Positions 45,729 to 54,618 of a stretch of DNA of 64,000 bases are shown one piece after another (positions within the stretch are counted from its first letter, which is position 1; each line of letters starts with the position of its first letter). The stretch covers positions 496,001-560,000 of the forward strand of contig CAWFFB010000014.1 of NCBI GenBank assembly GCA_963814975.1. Reading direction: 5' to 3'. The DNA is from CAVUXJ01 sp963814975 (GTDB taxonomy: Bacteria; Acidobacteriota; Vicinamibacteria; Vicinamibacterales; CAVVIG01). A model generated the notes under the pieces. That model did not search any database and was not told the DNA's origin. It saw nothing but the letters and a program-made list of their open reading frames with translations. The translations under genes were made by a program, and so were the position numbers.

Positions 45729-46457
45729 CTAGACACCTATCCGGATGTCAGCCACGAGTGGAAGGTGATCTGACGCGACAAGCGACAAACGGGTGCGGGG
45801 AAGCTCGATGCCGATGATTTCGAGCCGTCCCGCATAGTAGATGTGATCGAGATGGAGGATCGGGAACAGGCCGGGATAAGTCCGCCGCCGCTTCAGGTAC
45901 GACTGCAGATCGACGCTTTTCAGCTTGCTGCTCAGCAGCTTCGTGGTCAGGCCGCGCATCCATTCGTTGAAGTCCCCGAGCACGAGCTTCGGCCCCATGA
46001 CGTGTCGGTCGGCGACGATGTTGGCGATCCGCCCGGCCTGATGGCGCCGCTCGAGGATGGCCGTACCGAGGTGGACGTTATACACGTGCAACGTGTGGCC
46101 GGACACGTTGATGTCCGCCCGTTGCATGCCCCGCGATTCGCACGTCTTCCACGAAAGATCGTGCTCGACATGGTGGGTGATCGGAAAGTGGCTGAGGACC
46201 GCGTTGCCGAACTGATGGCCGCGCAGACGCCGCGTCGGGGCCATCACCCAGCCCATGCCCAGTGCTGCGCCGATCTCTTCGATGTGGCTGCCGCCGTTCG
46301 GACCGGCCCCGATCACTTCCTGCAGCGCAATCACGTCGGCGTTGACCTGCGAGAGGACGGCGGCGACGCGTTCCGGTCGCCGGCGTCGATCCATGCCGAT
46401 CGAGCGATGGATGTTATAGGTGACGACGCGGAGCGTCGTCGAGCCGTCGTCGTTCAC
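45729..46457 (-). CDS. Endonuclease/exonuclease/phosphatase-family hydrolase
   Basis: This is a 242-residue EEP-fold enzyme. Catalytic blocks appear in order: VVTYNIHRSIG, ALQEVIGAG with the metal-binding glutamate, VYNVHLGTA, LVLGDFNEW and the C-terminal SDHLPLVADI with the general-base histidine. These enzymes cleave phosphoesters; substrates range from DNA to lipids, so the role is open. It has no signal peptide and is cytoplasmic. GTG 46457 is the start. It is separated from the P450 gene by a heptad repeat. Confidence 0.9.
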   Translation of the reverse strand: MNDDGSTTLRVVTYNIHRSIGMDRRRRPERVAAVLSQVNADVIALQEVIGAGPNGGSHIEEIGAALGMGWVMAPTRRLRGHQFGNAVLSHFPITHHVEHDLSWKTCESRGMQRADINVSGHTLHVYNVHLGTAILERRHQAGRIANIVADRHVMGPKLVLGDFNEWMRGLTTKLLSSKLKSVDLQSYLKRRRTYPGLFPILHLDHIYYAGRLEIIGIELPRTRLSLVASDHLPLVADIRIGV

Positions 46458-46555
46458 AGACGGTATGATAGTCCGTGATGGGAGAGCGCCTGTTCAGGGT
46501 TGGCGGTCTCCAGCAAAGGCCAGCTCGACCAGGGCCTTGGGAAGGGGAACCCGAG

Positions 46556-46858
46556 ATGACCCGGCTCAAGTCGGAAATCGAAGTGATCTGTCCGTGTTGC
46601 CAGTCGACGCTGGTCATCGACGCGAATCTCGGACGGGTTGTTTCGCATAACGAGCCCGAACGCGCGAACAAGCCTGAACTGAACGACGCTCAACGCATCC
46701 TCGCGGCGGAAGCCGATCGGCGGGAGGCGATGTTCCAGCAGTCGGTGAACGCGGAGAAGACGCGCGACGACGCCCTGTCGCGCCGTTTCGAGGAGGCCTT
46801 GAAGCAAGCCAATAAGGAGCCGATCACCAAGCCGACAAGGGATTTCGACCTGGACTGA
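46556..46858 (+). CDS. Small conserved CxxC protein, 100 residues
   Basis: I chose ATG 46556, preceded by a purine-rich GGAAGGGGAACCCGAG, over a start 81 bp upstream. The N-terminus (EIEVICPCCQSTLVIDANLG) holds a single CPCC pair that could bind zinc, or half a ribbon if dimeric. It is followed by a long charged helix (LNDAQRILAAEADRREAMFQ) and ends in TRDFDLD. It is conserved in my recollection of acidobacterial proteins. Function unknown. Confidence 0.7.
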   Translation: MTRLKSEIEVICPCCQSTLVIDANLGRVVSHNEPERANKPELNDAQRILAAEADRREAMFQQSVNAEKTRDDALSRRFEEALKQANKEPITKPTRDFDLD

Positions 46859-46923
46859 GAATTGGCAATCGACAATTTGGTCATCACGATCTGTCGATAG
46901 GTGTTCACATCGTCGATCGTCGA

Positions 46924-47655
46924 TTACAGGAACTCCGGTGGCAGCTCTGTCCATCGTTCCCGTCCGCGATAGTCGAGCGGTTTCTTGTCGTGATTCGCAG
47001 CCCTGAACGCGCGGTACCATGCCCGCAGCCGCCGGATGCGGGCATTTGAGGTGTCGATCGGTCGGTGCGGGTAGTCGAGAAGCATTCGTTCCACCTTCCA
47101 CACGTTCGTGCCAGCGAGCCGCCAGTCGTACGTGCCCATCCTGCGTAGATCGACGAGCGCGTATCCAGTGACCCTTCCGGTGAAATCGACGTACGGGTCG
47201 ACGTAGCTGAGCGCCAGCGCGCGCGGCGTTGCAAAGACCGGGCGGCGTCCGTGCAGGCCAGGGTCGCGCGAACGGGCGACCGATCCCCAGCGGCCTGCTT
47301 CCTGATACGCGAAAATCACGTGGTCCAGCTCGTCAATCGACTCGAAGCTCAGCACGCGCGGCGGCACGCCGTGCTGTTCGAGGACCACCGCCGCAAAGAG
47401 CGCGGCTTCCAGGCAATGCGCGGATCCATGCCGGACCACCCCGCGAAAGCTGCGGAGTGTGGCGCCCTTCGGCGCCGGCTCGGTGTTGTAAGGCAGGCGA
47501 TTCAGAAAGCGCTGCACCCCCAGGGGGGTTCGCAGCCGCGCGATCAGCCGTCGCTCGGGCGCCGTGAACGCACTTGCCGGCGGAGCGCCATTCTGATGCG
47601 CGGCCGCAGCTGTCGCTGACTCGGCTAGCCGGACGGCGTCAGTCGGTCGCCGCAA
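46924..47655 (-). CDS. Transglutaminase-like conserved protein
   Basis: This 243-residue protein has a core (VVRHGSAHCLEAALFAAVVL, then LDHVIFAY and SYVDPYVDFTGRVTGY) with a cysteine, histidine and aspartate in transglutaminase/NlpC order, consistent with a cysteine-protease-like fold. I do not know its substrate. The start overlaps the end of the SCO gene on the same strand by 17 bp, so expression is coupled. Confidence 0.65.
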   Translation of the reverse strand: MRRPTDAVRLAESATAAAAHQNGAPPASAFTAPERRLIARLRTPLGVQRFLNRLPYNTEPAPKGATLRSFRGVVRHGSAHCLEAALFAAVVLEQHGVPPRVLSFESIDELDHVIFAYQEAGRWGSVARSRDPGLHGRRPVFATPRALALSYVDPYVDFTGRVTGYALVDLRRMGTYDWRLAGTNVWKVERMLLDYPHRPIDTSNARIRRLRAWYRAFRAANHDKKPLDYRGRERWTELPPEFL

Positions 47656-48502
47656 TGTGTCTGAGGTCCGCGAGGACCTGATCCGGCGTCCATTCGTTGC
47701 CGGTATATGCCTTGACCAACGCGCCCTTGGCGTCGACGATCGCCGTCCGCAGATTGTGCGTGATGTCCAGCGGATCGTTCATCTCGCGCGACACGGCGAC
47801 ACCGAATCGGGCCGCGAACTTGTCGATCTCGTCTCGCTGGCCGGTCAGAAACGTCCAGTACTTCGGATCGGCGCCGAGCGTCGCCGCATGTTTCTTGAGC
47901 ACCGGCGGCGTGTCGGCAATCGGATCGAAGCTGACGCTCACGAGCTGGACGTGCCGCAACGCCGGCTCTGCCCTGAGCTTGTTCTGAATCGCCACGAAGT
48001 GACGGTCCATGAGCGGGCAGAACGTCGGTATCGGACACCGCGTGTAGATGAACGTCACGACCAGCGTCGAGTCTCGGAACGACTCGAGGTCGCGTGTCCT
48101 GCCGTCCTGATCGACGAATCGGGCGTTCGGCACGACTTCGCCAGGGCTGAGCAGCTCGAATCCCGAGGAGGCCGAGGGCGCCGTTGGCGTCGCTTTCTCG
48201 AGTGGCGCCTCACCGACTTTTTTCACATCCTTCAAGTAGGCGCCGTTGGTGACGACGACCAGCGTTGCGGTAACAAGGTCACCGGGGACGACGTTCTCGA
48301 ACCGCTGCCCGTCGGCCGCCTTGTACGGCATCGTCATCGCGGGCATGAAGCCCTTGATCTCTTCGTGCTTGATATTGGCTTCCAGGCCGTCGGCGGCAAC
48401 CGACAACACCTGCCCCTGCAGGGTGTACTGACGCTGGTCTGTTCCGGCGCAGGCTCCTATGAGGAGTGACATGGCGAACGCCGGCAGTATCCAAGCGCGC
48501 AT
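47639..48502 (-). CDS. SCO1/SenC-family copper chaperone with CusF-like N-terminal domain
   Basis: This is a 287-residue lipoprotein (lipobox Cys18, LLIGAC). Residues 25-95 form a CusF-like copper-binding domain (HEEIKGFMPAMTMPYK with Met ligands). The rest is a thioredoxin-fold SCO domain with C156 and C162 (TRCPIPTFCP) and H249 (DITHNLRT) as the copper triad. The cysteine spacing is longer than the classical CxxxC, as in some SCO homologues. It likely delivers copper to cytochrome oxidase or a cuproenzyme in the periplasm. Confidence 0.88.
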   Translation of the reverse strand: MRAWILPAFAMSLLIGACAGTDQRQYTLQGQVLSVAADGLEANIKHEEIKGFMPAMTMPYKAADGQRFENVVPGDLVTATLVVVTNGAYLKDVKKVGEAPLEKATPTAPSASSGFELLSPGEVVPNARFVDQDGRTRDLESFRDSTLVVTFIYTRCPIPTFCPLMDRHFVAIQNKLRAEPALRHVQLVSVSFDPIADTPPVLKKHAATLGADPKYWTFLTGQRDEIDKFAARFGVAVSREMNDPLDITHNLRTAIVDAKGALVKAYTGNEWTPDQVLADLRHIAATD

Positions 48503-48524
48503 GGATCTAGTTTACTTATACTTT

Positions 48525-48623
48525 CACCTGTCAGCTATCAGCTAAGAGCTTTCAGCTGGCAGGTTGGTTGCTGAACGCGGGCGGAGCTGGCAGCCCGAGC
48601 CTTGAAAGCTGAGAGCTTGACAA
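48525..48623. repeat. Heptad repeat filling the gap before the DUF72 gene
   Basis: CAGCTAT, CAGCTAA, GAGCTTT and CAGCTGG run in strict 7-bp phase from 48532. A diverged middle follows, and then the complementary units TGAAAGC, TGAGAGC and TTGACAA lead up to the ATG at 48624. No conventional ribosome-binding site remains. Confidence 0.85.
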
Positions 48624-49337
48624 ATGATCTGGATTGGCACCTCCGGCTACAACTATCCCGAATGGAAAGGCAGCTTCTATCCTGCCGACCTGCCTGCCGC
48701 CAAGATGCTGCCGTTCTATGCCGCGCGGTTTCCCACGGTCGAGATCAATTACACCTTCTATCGGATGCCGACCGAGAAGCTCGTCGCGGGGTGGGCGGCC
48801 CAGACGCCTTCACCGTTCAAGCTGACGCTGAAAGCGCCGCGGCGGATCACGCACGACAGCCGCCTCAGGAACTGCGGTGAGCTCGTCGACGCGTTCTGCC
48901 GAGCGGCCGGCACGCTCGAATCGAAGCTGGGCGCCTTGCTGTTTCAGCTGCCACCCACGGCTAAGAAGGATCTGGCGCTCTTCGATGCCTTCCTCGCGGA
49001 TCTGCCGCCGAGCGTCACGGCGGCGTTCGAGTTCCGGCACCCCTCTTGGTTCGACGACGAGGTGTTCGACCGGCTCGCCGGGAGAAATCTCGCGTTGTGC
49101 GTGGCGGACAGCGAGAAGATGTCCACGCCCGTCCGTGTGACGGCCGACTATGCGTACTTCCGTCTGCGCGACGAAGGCTACACCGCGGACGACATCGGAC
49201 GATGGGCCGAGACGATCATGCGCGACACCGCGTCCTGCCGCGACGTGTTCGTCTATTTCAAGCACGAGGAAGAAGGAAAGGGTCCGTTCTTCGCGCGACT
49301 GCTGATGGAGCGCCTGGGTCTCATGCCGGCGTCGTGA
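48624..49337 (+). CDS. DUF72-domain protein (YecE family)
   Basis: This is a 237-residue protein with a TIM-barrel-like DUF72 domain: WIGTSGYNYPEWKGSFYP at the start, ARFPTVEINYTFYRMPTE, LLFQLPP, AFEFRHPSWF and YFRLRDEGYT. The family is widespread but the biochemical function is not established. It converges on and overlaps the hydrolase gene by 17 bp at the stop codons. Confidence 0.92.
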   Translation: MIWIGTSGYNYPEWKGSFYPADLPAAKMLPFYAARFPTVEINYTFYRMPTEKLVAGWAAQTPSPFKLTLKAPRRITHDSRLRNCGELVDAFCRAAGTLESKLGALLFQLPPTAKKDLALFDAFLADLPPSVTAAFEFRHPSWFDDEVFDRLAGRNLALCVADSEKMSTPVRVTADYAYFRLRDEGYTADDIGRWAETIMRDTASCRDVFVYFKHEEEGKGPFFARLLMERLGLMPAS

Positions 49338-50358
49338 CGGCGGCGGGAGCCTCCGGGCGATCATCCGCGACCCGGGCGTGTCGCTCGGCGAATTCGACGA
49401 TCCGGTCCTCCGCCCAATATCCGTCGCCGGTTCCCTGACGAGGGCCGACGAAGCCGCAATGCCCGCCGTGCCTGCACATGAGCAGCGTGATGTGCGGGTT
49501 GTTCGTCACTTTTGGATCGTGAAATGGCTCCGGCGGCACGAACGGATCGTCTTCGGCCGTGATGATCAAGGCGGGTACGCGGATGCGGTCGATGACTCGC
49601 ATGGCGCTGGCGCGATAGTAGTAGTCGTCGGCGTTCTGGAAGCCGAAGTGCGGCGCGGTATACGCCTCGTCGAAGTCGCGCACGGTCCGGACGCGCCGCA
49701 GCCGGGCGAGATCGTAGCGGCCCGGCCAGAAGCGATCTTTCCGCCGCATCCGCCGTTTCAAGTCCCGCACGAAATTCCACTGGTAGAGAACGTTGCGGGG
49801 CCGTTCGAGTGCGCGGACGCATTCGCCGATCTCCAGGATCGGTGACACCGCAGCGACCGCGTGCAGGGCCCGGGGCGGATTCTCGCCGAATTCGCCGGCC
49901 AGCTTCAGCGCGAGGTTGCCGCCGAGCGAGTAGCCAGCCACGGCGATGCTCGAAATTCCGTCGACCGCCGACAATTCACCGATGACGTGCCTGGCGTCGG
50001 CGGTCAGACCGGAATGAAAAAGACCGGCCGAGAGATGCTCCGTGTCGCCGCAGTTGCGCTGATTCAGCCGCACGACGTTCATCCCGCGGGCGAACGCCTT
50101 GGCGGCGATTCCTCGCATGTAGTGCGCATGGCTCGATGCGTTGAGCCCGTGCAGCACCAGCATCGTCGGATGCGCCCATTTGTCGTCGTGCCAGTGACAG
50201 TGCGCGAGCACCCGCGCGCCAGGTTCGACATCGAAGTAGCGAACCGTCGGCGGTGGAAGCCGGGGGAAGTACCGTGGGTTGCCCCAGCTGTACAGCGTCA
50301 TCGCCTGTCCGCTCCGCAGGGCGGCGCGCGGCACGAACAGATCGGCAGCGTCAATCAT
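49321..50358 (-). CDS. YheT-type alpha/beta hydrolase
   Basis: This is a 345-residue alpha/beta hydrolase of the YheT/UPF0017 type. The nucleophile elbow is VAGYSLGGNLALKLAGEF, the oxyanion region LVLHGLNASSHAHYMRG, and the catalytic histidine is in CRHGGHCGFVG; the acid is in ITAEDDPFVPP. Family members are esterases or lipases with poorly known substrates. It is cytoplasmic and divergent from the dicarboxylate transporter, with 19 bp between starts. Confidence 0.9.
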   Translation of the reverse strand: MIDAADLFVPRAALRSGQAMTLYSWGNPRYFPRLPPPTVRYFDVEPGARVLAHCHWHDDKWAHPTMLVLHGLNASSHAHYMRGIAAKAFARGMNVVRLNQRNCGDTEHLSAGLFHSGLTADARHVIGELSAVDGISSIAVAGYSLGGNLALKLAGEFGENPPRALHAVAAVSPILEIGECVRALERPRNVLYQWNFVRDLKRRMRRKDRFWPGRYDLARLRRVRTVRDFDEAYTAPHFGFQNADDYYYRASAMRVIDRIRVPALIITAEDDPFVPPEPFHDPKVTNNPHITLLMCRHGGHCGFVGPRQGTGDGYWAEDRIVEFAERHARVADDRPEAPAAVTTPA

Positions 50359-50377
50359 CGGTAATATGTAGGCCTGG

Positions 50378-51691
50378 ATGCCGACGAAGAAATTCTATTC
50401 GAATCTGTACTTCCAGGTGCTCGCCGGCATCGCGCTCGGCGTCGCGCTCGGTTTCGCCGCGCCGGAGCAGGCGGTCGTGATGCGGCCGCTCGGTGACGGC
50501 TTCATCAAGCTGGTCAAGATGCTGATCGCGCCGGTCGTGTTCACGACCGTTGTCGTGGGCATCGCGCAGATGGGGGAGATGAAGGACGTCGGCCGGATCG
50601 GATTGCGCGCGATCGTGTACTTCGAGGTCGTTTCGCTGCTGGCGCTGGGCATCGGCCTGATCGTCGTCACGGTGATGAAGCCTGGCAGCGGCGTCGGTTT
50701 CGATCCGGCCACCGCCGACCTCAGCTCAATTGCGGCCTACACCGCGACCGCCCAGCAGGCCAGCAGCCCCGTCGAGTTCGTTCTCGGTATCATCCCGGAC
50801 ACGATCGTCGGGGCGTTTGCGAGGGGTGACGTCCTCCAGGTCCTGCTGTTCTCCGTTCTGGTGGGCGTCGCTCTCTTGCTGATGGGCGAACGCGCCAACC
50901 GCCTGGTCGAGATCGTGGCGCTCGCGTCGGAGGCGCTGTTCGGCGTGGTTGGCATCATCATGCGGCTGGCGCCGATCGGGGCGTTTGGCGCGATGGCCTT
51001 CACGGTGGGGCGCTACGGCATCGGGTCGCTCGTCGCGCTCGGGCATCTGGTCGCGGCGGTGTACCTGGCGTGCCTCTGTTTCATCTTCCTCGGGTTGGGC
51101 GCAATCGCGACGCTCACCGGGTTCAGCCTGTTGAAGTTCCTGAAATACATCGGCGAGGAGATCCTCATCGTGCTCGGCACGGCGTCGTCGGAATCGGTGT
51201 TGCCGCGTCTGATGGCGAAGCTCGAATACCTCGGTTGCGCCAAGCCGGTCGTCGGCCTCGTGATCCCGGCCGGCTATTCGTTCAATCTCGACGGCACCGC
51301 CGTCTACATGACCATGGCCGCGCTGTTCATCGCGCAGGCGAGCAATGTCGATCTGACCCTGACGCAGGAGATCGGGATTCTGGCGCTGCTGATGGTGACA
51401 TCCAAAGGCGCCGCGGCGGTCACGGGCAGCGGGTTCGTCACGCTGGCAGCCACATTGGCCGCGTTCCCGGCGATCCCGGTCGCGGGCCTGACGCTGCTGC
51501 TCGGGGTCGATCGGTTCATGTCCGAGGCGCGGGCGATCACGAACCTGATTGGGAACGCGGTGGCGACCATGGCGATCGCCCGATGGGACGGCGCCCTCGA
51601 TCTGACTCGCGCCCGGCGCGTGCTCGACGGCCAACCAGCGCAGGACCAGCCGGTCGAGGCCGTCATGGTGACGTACGTTCAAGGGCCGTAG
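50378..51691 (+). CDS. Dicarboxylate/amino acid:cation symporter (DAACS)
   Basis: This is a 437-residue secondary transporter of the DctA/GltP family. Hallmarks are the re-entrant loop LGTASSESVLPRLMAKLEYL with serine-rich tip, the NLDGTAVYMTMAALFIAQA helix, and TSKGAAAVTGSGFVTLAATL. It couples C4-dicarboxylate or glutamate/aspartate uptake to Na+ or H+. It has about eight membrane helices. The exact substrate cannot be told from sequence alone. Confidence 0.92.
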   Translation: MPTKKFYSNLYFQVLAGIALGVALGFAAPEQAVVMRPLGDGFIKLVKMLIAPVVFTTVVVGIAQMGEMKDVGRIGLRAIVYFEVVSLLALGIGLIVVTVMKPGSGVGFDPATADLSSIAAYTATAQQASSPVEFVLGIIPDTIVGAFARGDVLQVLLFSVLVGVALLLMGERANRLVEIVALASEALFGVVGIIMRLAPIGAFGAMAFTVGRYGIGSLVALGHLVAAVYLACLCFIFLGLGAIATLTGFSLLKFLKYIGEEILIVLGTASSESVLPRLMAKLEYLGCAKPVVGLVIPAGYSFNLDGTAVYMTMAALFIAQASNVDLTLTQEIGILALLMVTSKGAAAVTGSGFVTLAATLAAFPAIPVAGLTLLLGVDRFMSEARAITNLIGNAVATMAIARWDGALDLTRARRVLDGQPAQDQPVEAVMVTYVQGP

Positions 51692-51707
51692 GCAGGCGGG
51701 CCGGGAT

Positions 51708-52196
51708 TTACCCCTCGTCCGCCGATGGGCCGTAGATCGGGGGCACCGGGATGTCGTTGAGGCGCAGGTAGACGCTCAGTTGCCCGCGATGATGAATCAG
51801 ATGACTCAGCACGAAGCTTCTGAACGCGGCGATGCGCGGCAAGGAGAAGATCTCCTGGGTGCCGCGATAGAGAGTCCACCGGGCGAGGAGCTCGGCGTCG
51901 GTCTTGTCCATCCATCCGCGAGCCCGTTTGGTGCTCTCGTCGAACGAAGCCAGAATGTCGGCGTGTGACGCCTTCTCGGCGAGGTTGGGCGGCAGGCTCG
52001 CCAGATCGAATCGTGTGTCGTTGAGAATCGCGCCAGTCCACTGCGGCAGATTGGCGAGATGTGTTCCCAGGCCTCCGAGCGACATCGACTTGACGTGAGG
52101 CTTCCAGGTCAGCTTGTCGTCGGGTATCCGTTCGAGCAACTTCCGCGTCGTGGAGATTTCATGATCGAATTCTGCGAGTAGACCGTCTTTCATCAT
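51708..52196 (-). CDS. DinB-family protein
   Basis: This is a 162-residue four-helix-bundle protein. The metal-ligand histidines are in LLAEFDHEISTTRKLLERI, and in HLIHHRGQLSVYLR, the HxxxH helix diagnostic for DinB/YfiT. Many members are metal-dependent thiol S-transferases. The ATG at 52196 overlaps the start codon of the divergent acylase gene (CATCATG), so the promoters of the two genes must lie inside each other's coding sequence. Confidence 0.85.
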   Translation of the reverse strand: MMKDGLLAEFDHEISTTRKLLERIPDDKLTWKPHVKSMSLGGLGTHLANLPQWTGAILNDTRFDLASLPPNLAEKASHADILASFDESTKRARGWMDKTDAELLARWTLYRGTQEIFSLPRIAAFRSFVLSHLIHHRGQLSVYLRLNDIPVPPIYGPSADEG

Positions 52197-54486
52197 GAGG
52201 AGCCTCACCGCCTTTCTGAGTGTAGCGCTGTTCTGGGGCAGCATCGGTTGCGGGTCCCCCACGGGTAGGCCGGCGCCGCCTTCCGCCGTGCTCCCGCAGA
52301 TCGCCGGCACCATCGTGCTCGAGGGTCTGGCGGCTCCCGTCCGGGTCGTCCGCGACCGCTGGGGCGTCCCGCACATTACCGCCCAGAATCAGGCCGATCT
52401 GTTCTTCGCGCAGGGGTTCGTGCAGGCGCAGGACCGTCTGTTTCAGATGGATCTCTGGCGGCGATCGGTTCAGGGCAGGCTCTCCGAGGTCCTCGGCGCG
52501 AATTTCATCGAGCGCGATTCGATGACGCGGCGCGTCCAGTTCCGCGGCGACGTCGATGGCGAATGGGCGAGTTACGCACCGGACACGAGGGCCATCGCGG
52601 AGGCCTTTACGCGCGGCATCAACGCCTGGGTCGTGCGTGCGCGTGCGCGGTTGCCCGAGGAGTTCGTGCTCGCCGGATGGACGCCGGAGCTCTGGCGCCC
52701 CGAAGATCTGCTGAACCGCACGGATGCGTTCGTCGCGAGCGGCAACGCGCTCGACGAGGTGCTGCGCGCCAGGCTGATCGCGGCGCTGGGCGCCGATCGC
52801 GCCCGAGCGCTCTTTCCGACCGAGGGCGCCATTCCGTCCACCGTCCCGCGCGGTCTCGATCTCGCGGCGATCAACGCCGTGATGAGTGATGCGCTGCGGC
52901 GGGTTGGTACACCCCCGTTTTTCATGGGTTTCGCCGCGTCGGGCGGCAGCAACGCGTGGGCGGTCGCGCGCAGCGACCGCGGAGCGCCGCTCCTTGCGAC
53001 GGACCCGCATCGGCGGTTGGAAAATCCGTCGCCACGCTACCTCGTTCACCTTGACGCTCCGGGGTGGCAAGTCGCCGGGGCGACCTCGCCCTGGCTCCCC
53101 GGCGTCATCATCGGACACAACGATCGAGTGGCCTGGGGCATGACGGCCTCGAATATCGACACGCAGGATATTTACGTCGCGAAAGTGAACCCTGCAAATC
53201 CGCACCAGGTATTCGAGGGGGGGCGCTGGGTGGACCTCGTCTCGGCCAAGGAGGGGATTGCGGTGAAGGGCCGTGCCGAGCCCGTGCCTCTGGAATTCGA
53301 GTACACGACGCATGGCCCGGTGATCGCGATCGACCGCGACAGGCAGCTCGCATACCTTCTGCGATGGAGCGGTGCCGAGCCGGGCGCCGCCCCCGAGCTT
53401 GCGGCGCTCGCGATCGATCGCGCGCGGTCCGCTTCGGAGTTTCGCGACGCACTTGCGCGGTGGAAGATGCCGCCGGTGGAGTTCGTCTACGCCGACGTCA
53501 ACGGGGTCATCGGCCGTCAAGTCGCGGCGCTGACGCCGATCCGCGGAGCCTGGGGGGGCGCCGTGCCGGTGCCGGCAGGGAGCGGTCAGTACGAGTGGCG
53601 CGGATGGGTTGCGCTCGATCGCTTGCCCCGCCTCTCGGATCCGCCGGAAGGCTTCGTCGCGTCGGCGAACGGGAACCAGGCGCGGTCCGGCCGGATCACC
53701 GAAGTGCTGGCGGATCCGGCGGCGCGCGGGATCGAAGGGTTTCAACGCCTTCAACTGGACGTGTTCGCCTGGAACGCCGAACGCCTCGTTCCGCTGCTGA
53801 AGCGCGTCGTTCCGGATCGGGCGGATCTCGACGCCGCGCGGCAGCAGCTTCTTCGGTGGGATCGACGCATCACGGCCGACTCCCAGGAAGCGACGGTGTA
53901 CGTGGCCTGGGAAGGCGAGCTCGCACGCCGGCTCGCGGCGCTCCGGCTTCCAGCGGACCTCGCCGACGAATACCTTCGGCGCGCCACGGGGGCGCTCGTG
54001 CCAGCCCTCACCGAGCCGTCACGCGCGTGGTTCGATGGCGACGTCGAGATGTCTCGCGATCGTCTGCTGCTCGACGCGCTGGCGGCCGCGGTCGGTAATC
54101 TGCACGGCAGGGGTTCGGCTGAGCGCGTCGCGTGGGGTCGAGTTCACACGGTGACATTTGCGCACCCGCTCGGTATCTCGGATCGTCCCGCGCGCAGGTT
54201 CAATATCGGACCGTACGCCGCGGGCGGTTACGGCGAGACCGTCCTGTCGATTTCATCGCCGGGTAGCGGTCGCAGCATCGGACCGTCCTTCCGGGCGATC
54301 TTCGATCTCGGTGACTGGGACCGCTCGCTGGCGATCAACGCGCCGGGGCAATCCGAGTCACCCGGCAGCCCTCATTTCGGGGACCTCGCAGCAGGCTGGG
54401 CGGATGGTCAGTATTTCCCGCTCGCGTTCAGCGATCGCGCGGTTCAAGCGAACGCGCAGTCCACGCTGATGCTTGTCCCCCGGTAA
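52195..54486 (+). CDS. Penicillin acylase-family Ntn hydrolase lipoprotein
   Basis: This is a 763-residue protein. A lipobox ends at Cys19 (FWGSIGC), so it is a lipoprotein of the periplasm or outer membrane. It is made as a precursor that cleaves itself before S252 (ASGGSNAWAV), the N-terminal nucleophile of the beta-chain. The alpha-chain has RDRWGVPHITAQN and QAQDRLFQMDLWRR. Known members hydrolyse beta-lactam side chains or acyl-homoserine lactones; the substrate here is unknown. Confidence 0.93.
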   Translation: MRSLTAFLSVALFWGSIGCGSPTGRPAPPSAVLPQIAGTIVLEGLAAPVRVVRDRWGVPHITAQNQADLFFAQGFVQAQDRLFQMDLWRRSVQGRLSEVLGANFIERDSMTRRVQFRGDVDGEWASYAPDTRAIAEAFTRGINAWVVRARARLPEEFVLAGWTPELWRPEDLLNRTDAFVASGNALDEVLRARLIAALGADRARALFPTEGAIPSTVPRGLDLAAINAVMSDALRRVGTPPFFMGFAASGGSNAWAVARSDRGAPLLATDPHRRLENPSPRYLVHLDAPGWQVAGATSPWLPGVIIGHNDRVAWGMTASNIDTQDIYVAKVNPANPHQVFEGGRWVDLVSAKEGIAVKGRAEPVPLEFEYTTHGPVIAIDRDRQLAYLLRWSGAEPGAAPELAALAIDRARSASEFRDALARWKMPPVEFVYADVNGVIGRQVAALTPIRGAWGGAVPVPAGSGQYEWRGWVALDRLPRLSDPPEGFVASANGNQARSGRITEVLADPAARGIEGFQRLQLDVFAWNAERLVPLLKRVVPDRADLDAARQQLLRWDRRITADSQEATVYVAWEGELARRLAALRLPADLADEYLRRATGALVPALTEPSRAWFDGDVEMSRDRLLLDALAAAVGNLHGRGSAERVAWGRVHTVTFAHPLGISDRPARRFNIGPYAAGGYGETVLSISSPGSGRSIGPSFRAIFDLGDWDRSLAINAPGQSESPGSPHFGDLAAGWADGQYFPLAFSDRAVQANAQSTLMLVPR

Positions 54487-54618
54487 AAGCGTTGAAGGCG
54501 CGGCCCAACCCCGGGCGGGCCCCAGCATGGCAGCCGCGTGGGAGGAGGAGATGCTCCGCGGCGGCGCTGCAAGAGATGCGGAGAGGGCGCGCGGCTCTCT
54601 GGGGCAGAGCGTTTTCCA

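Noticed and set aside
52159..53754. Minus-strand open frame of 531 codons within the acylase gene
   Set aside because: Antisense shadow; low-complexity arginine-rich translation.
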